The notes under the pieces: generated by a model
Database searches by the model: none
The model's input: the letters and a program-made list of their open reading frames with translations, nothing else
What the model was told of the DNA's origin: nothing
Program-made: the position numbers and the translations under genes
Assembly: GCA_963814905.1 (NCBI GenBank)
Contig: CAWFEM010000013.1
Location: forward strand, 441,043 to 505,042
Direction: 5' to 3'
Length of the DNA stretch: 64,000 nt
Source: DASWJZ01 sp963814905
GTDB lineage: Bacteria > Pseudomonadota > Alphaproteobacteria > Rhizobiales > Afifellaceae
Shown here: piece after piece, positions 63,550-64,000 of the stretch
How positions within the stretch are numbered: the stretch's first letter is position 1
Layout: each line of letters starts with the position of its first letter

Positions 63550-64000
63550 TCAGTTAAGCTTCGCCAGGAAGGCGTTGATCACGCGAGCGCCTTTTTCCGG
63601 TTGTTCGCTCATCCACCAGTGCCCCGCGCCTTCAAGCACGGCAACCTCCGCCCTCGCACGTTTTGCGGAACGGCGCGCGAGCGCTTCTCCGCCGCAATAG
63701 TGATCTTCGGTCGCGATCAGCACCAAGCCGGGTTTCTTCGCTGCCCTTTCAAGCCCGGTGCCGAGTTCCTTCATCACCGGTTGGGTTGCCGATCGGTAGA
63801 GCGCCAGGATTGCCCTGCCCATATCGTCATTCGCGCCTTCCGCCACCCGTAGCGCGACCCCGGAACTCATTCCAAGACTTTGATATAACTGCGCGTTGGC
63901 CTCGATGGGCGCGCCCAACATCTGGGCAACCGCCTGCTCGCCATCTCGGGCGTTGCCAGGCCTGCGCCAAGTCATGCCAGACATAGGTCGGGTCGAAGAC
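63550..64000 (-). pseudogene. Alpha/beta hydrolase, C-terminal part, frameshifted and cut by the window edge
   Basis: The C-terminal half of an alpha/beta hydrolase: ILALYRSATQPVMKELGTGLE, PGLVLIATEDHYCGG with the probable acid residue, and the catalytic His in LEGAGHWWMSEQPEKGARVI. It ends normally. Near the window edge the frame changes: FDPTYVWHDLAQAWQRP is one base out of frame with DGEQAVAQML, so dropping one base at about 63955 joins them. The nucleophile elbow is outside the window. The ATG at 63984 is therefore unlikely to be the true start. Confidence 0.7.

Overview
The window is a high-GC chromosomal segment from an alphaproteobacterium, most likely of the Rhizobiales (Hyphomicrobiales). 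The evidence is the dcw cluster order with a long-tailed FtsZ, MurE with the meso-diaminopimelate DNPR motif, a Brucella-type Omp10 lipoprotein, an alphaproteobacterial RNase P RNA, a type III ornithine decarboxylase with a structured leader, and several palindromic repeat types common in this order. The genus cannot be fixed from the sequence.

Region 1 (1-19.5 kb, minus strand) is the division and cell wall cluster, transcribed mraZ, rsmH, ftsL, ftsI, murE, murF, mraY, murD, ftsW, murG, murC, murB, ddl, ftsQ, ftsA, ftsZ, lpxC. Most junctions are 4-bp ATGA or GTGA overlaps, and a terminator separates ftsZ from lpxC. A VapC toxin fragment lies between murB and ddl, and a decanucleotide-spaced TGG repeat array lies upstream of mraZ.

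Region 2 (19.8-37.5 kb) is mixed housekeeping: a TerB/DnaJ protein, an AmpD-like amidase, rnpB, a sulfite-oxidase-like molybdoenzyme with its reductase, two transglutaminase-like proteins, MsrB, two EamA transporters, a glutathione S-transferase, a GreA-like factor, DoxX, Omp10 and a beta-hydroxyacid dehydrogenase. A 5-oxoprolinase gene here carries three single-base frameshifts and an in-frame palindromic element.

Region 3 (37.5-53.4 kb) holds a probable polyamine locus (ornithine decarboxylase with a hairpin leader, a LysE exporter, and a second PLP decarboxylase with a cupin), a PQQ-type sugar dehydrogenase with its cytochrome, metF with an ArsR-methyltransferase regulator and a near-perfect operator, TrmO, a HisE-like protein, RidA, a metallo-beta-lactamase-fold protein, a SIMPL protein and a CAT tRNA.

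Region 4 (53.6-64 kb) is accessory: a frameshifted serine recombinase with DUF2924 and DUF3489 genes, two IS3-type fragments, and between those fragments three secreted-protein genes. Two of these share a C-terminal domain of about 90 residues that I do not recognise. A PAS-PAS-GGDEF-EAL protein, a decayed DUF1185 gene and a broken alpha/beta hydrolase close the window. Single-base insertions recur in genes of regions 2 and 4 and are absent from the dcw cluster, which suggests real gene decay, although assembly error is not excluded.
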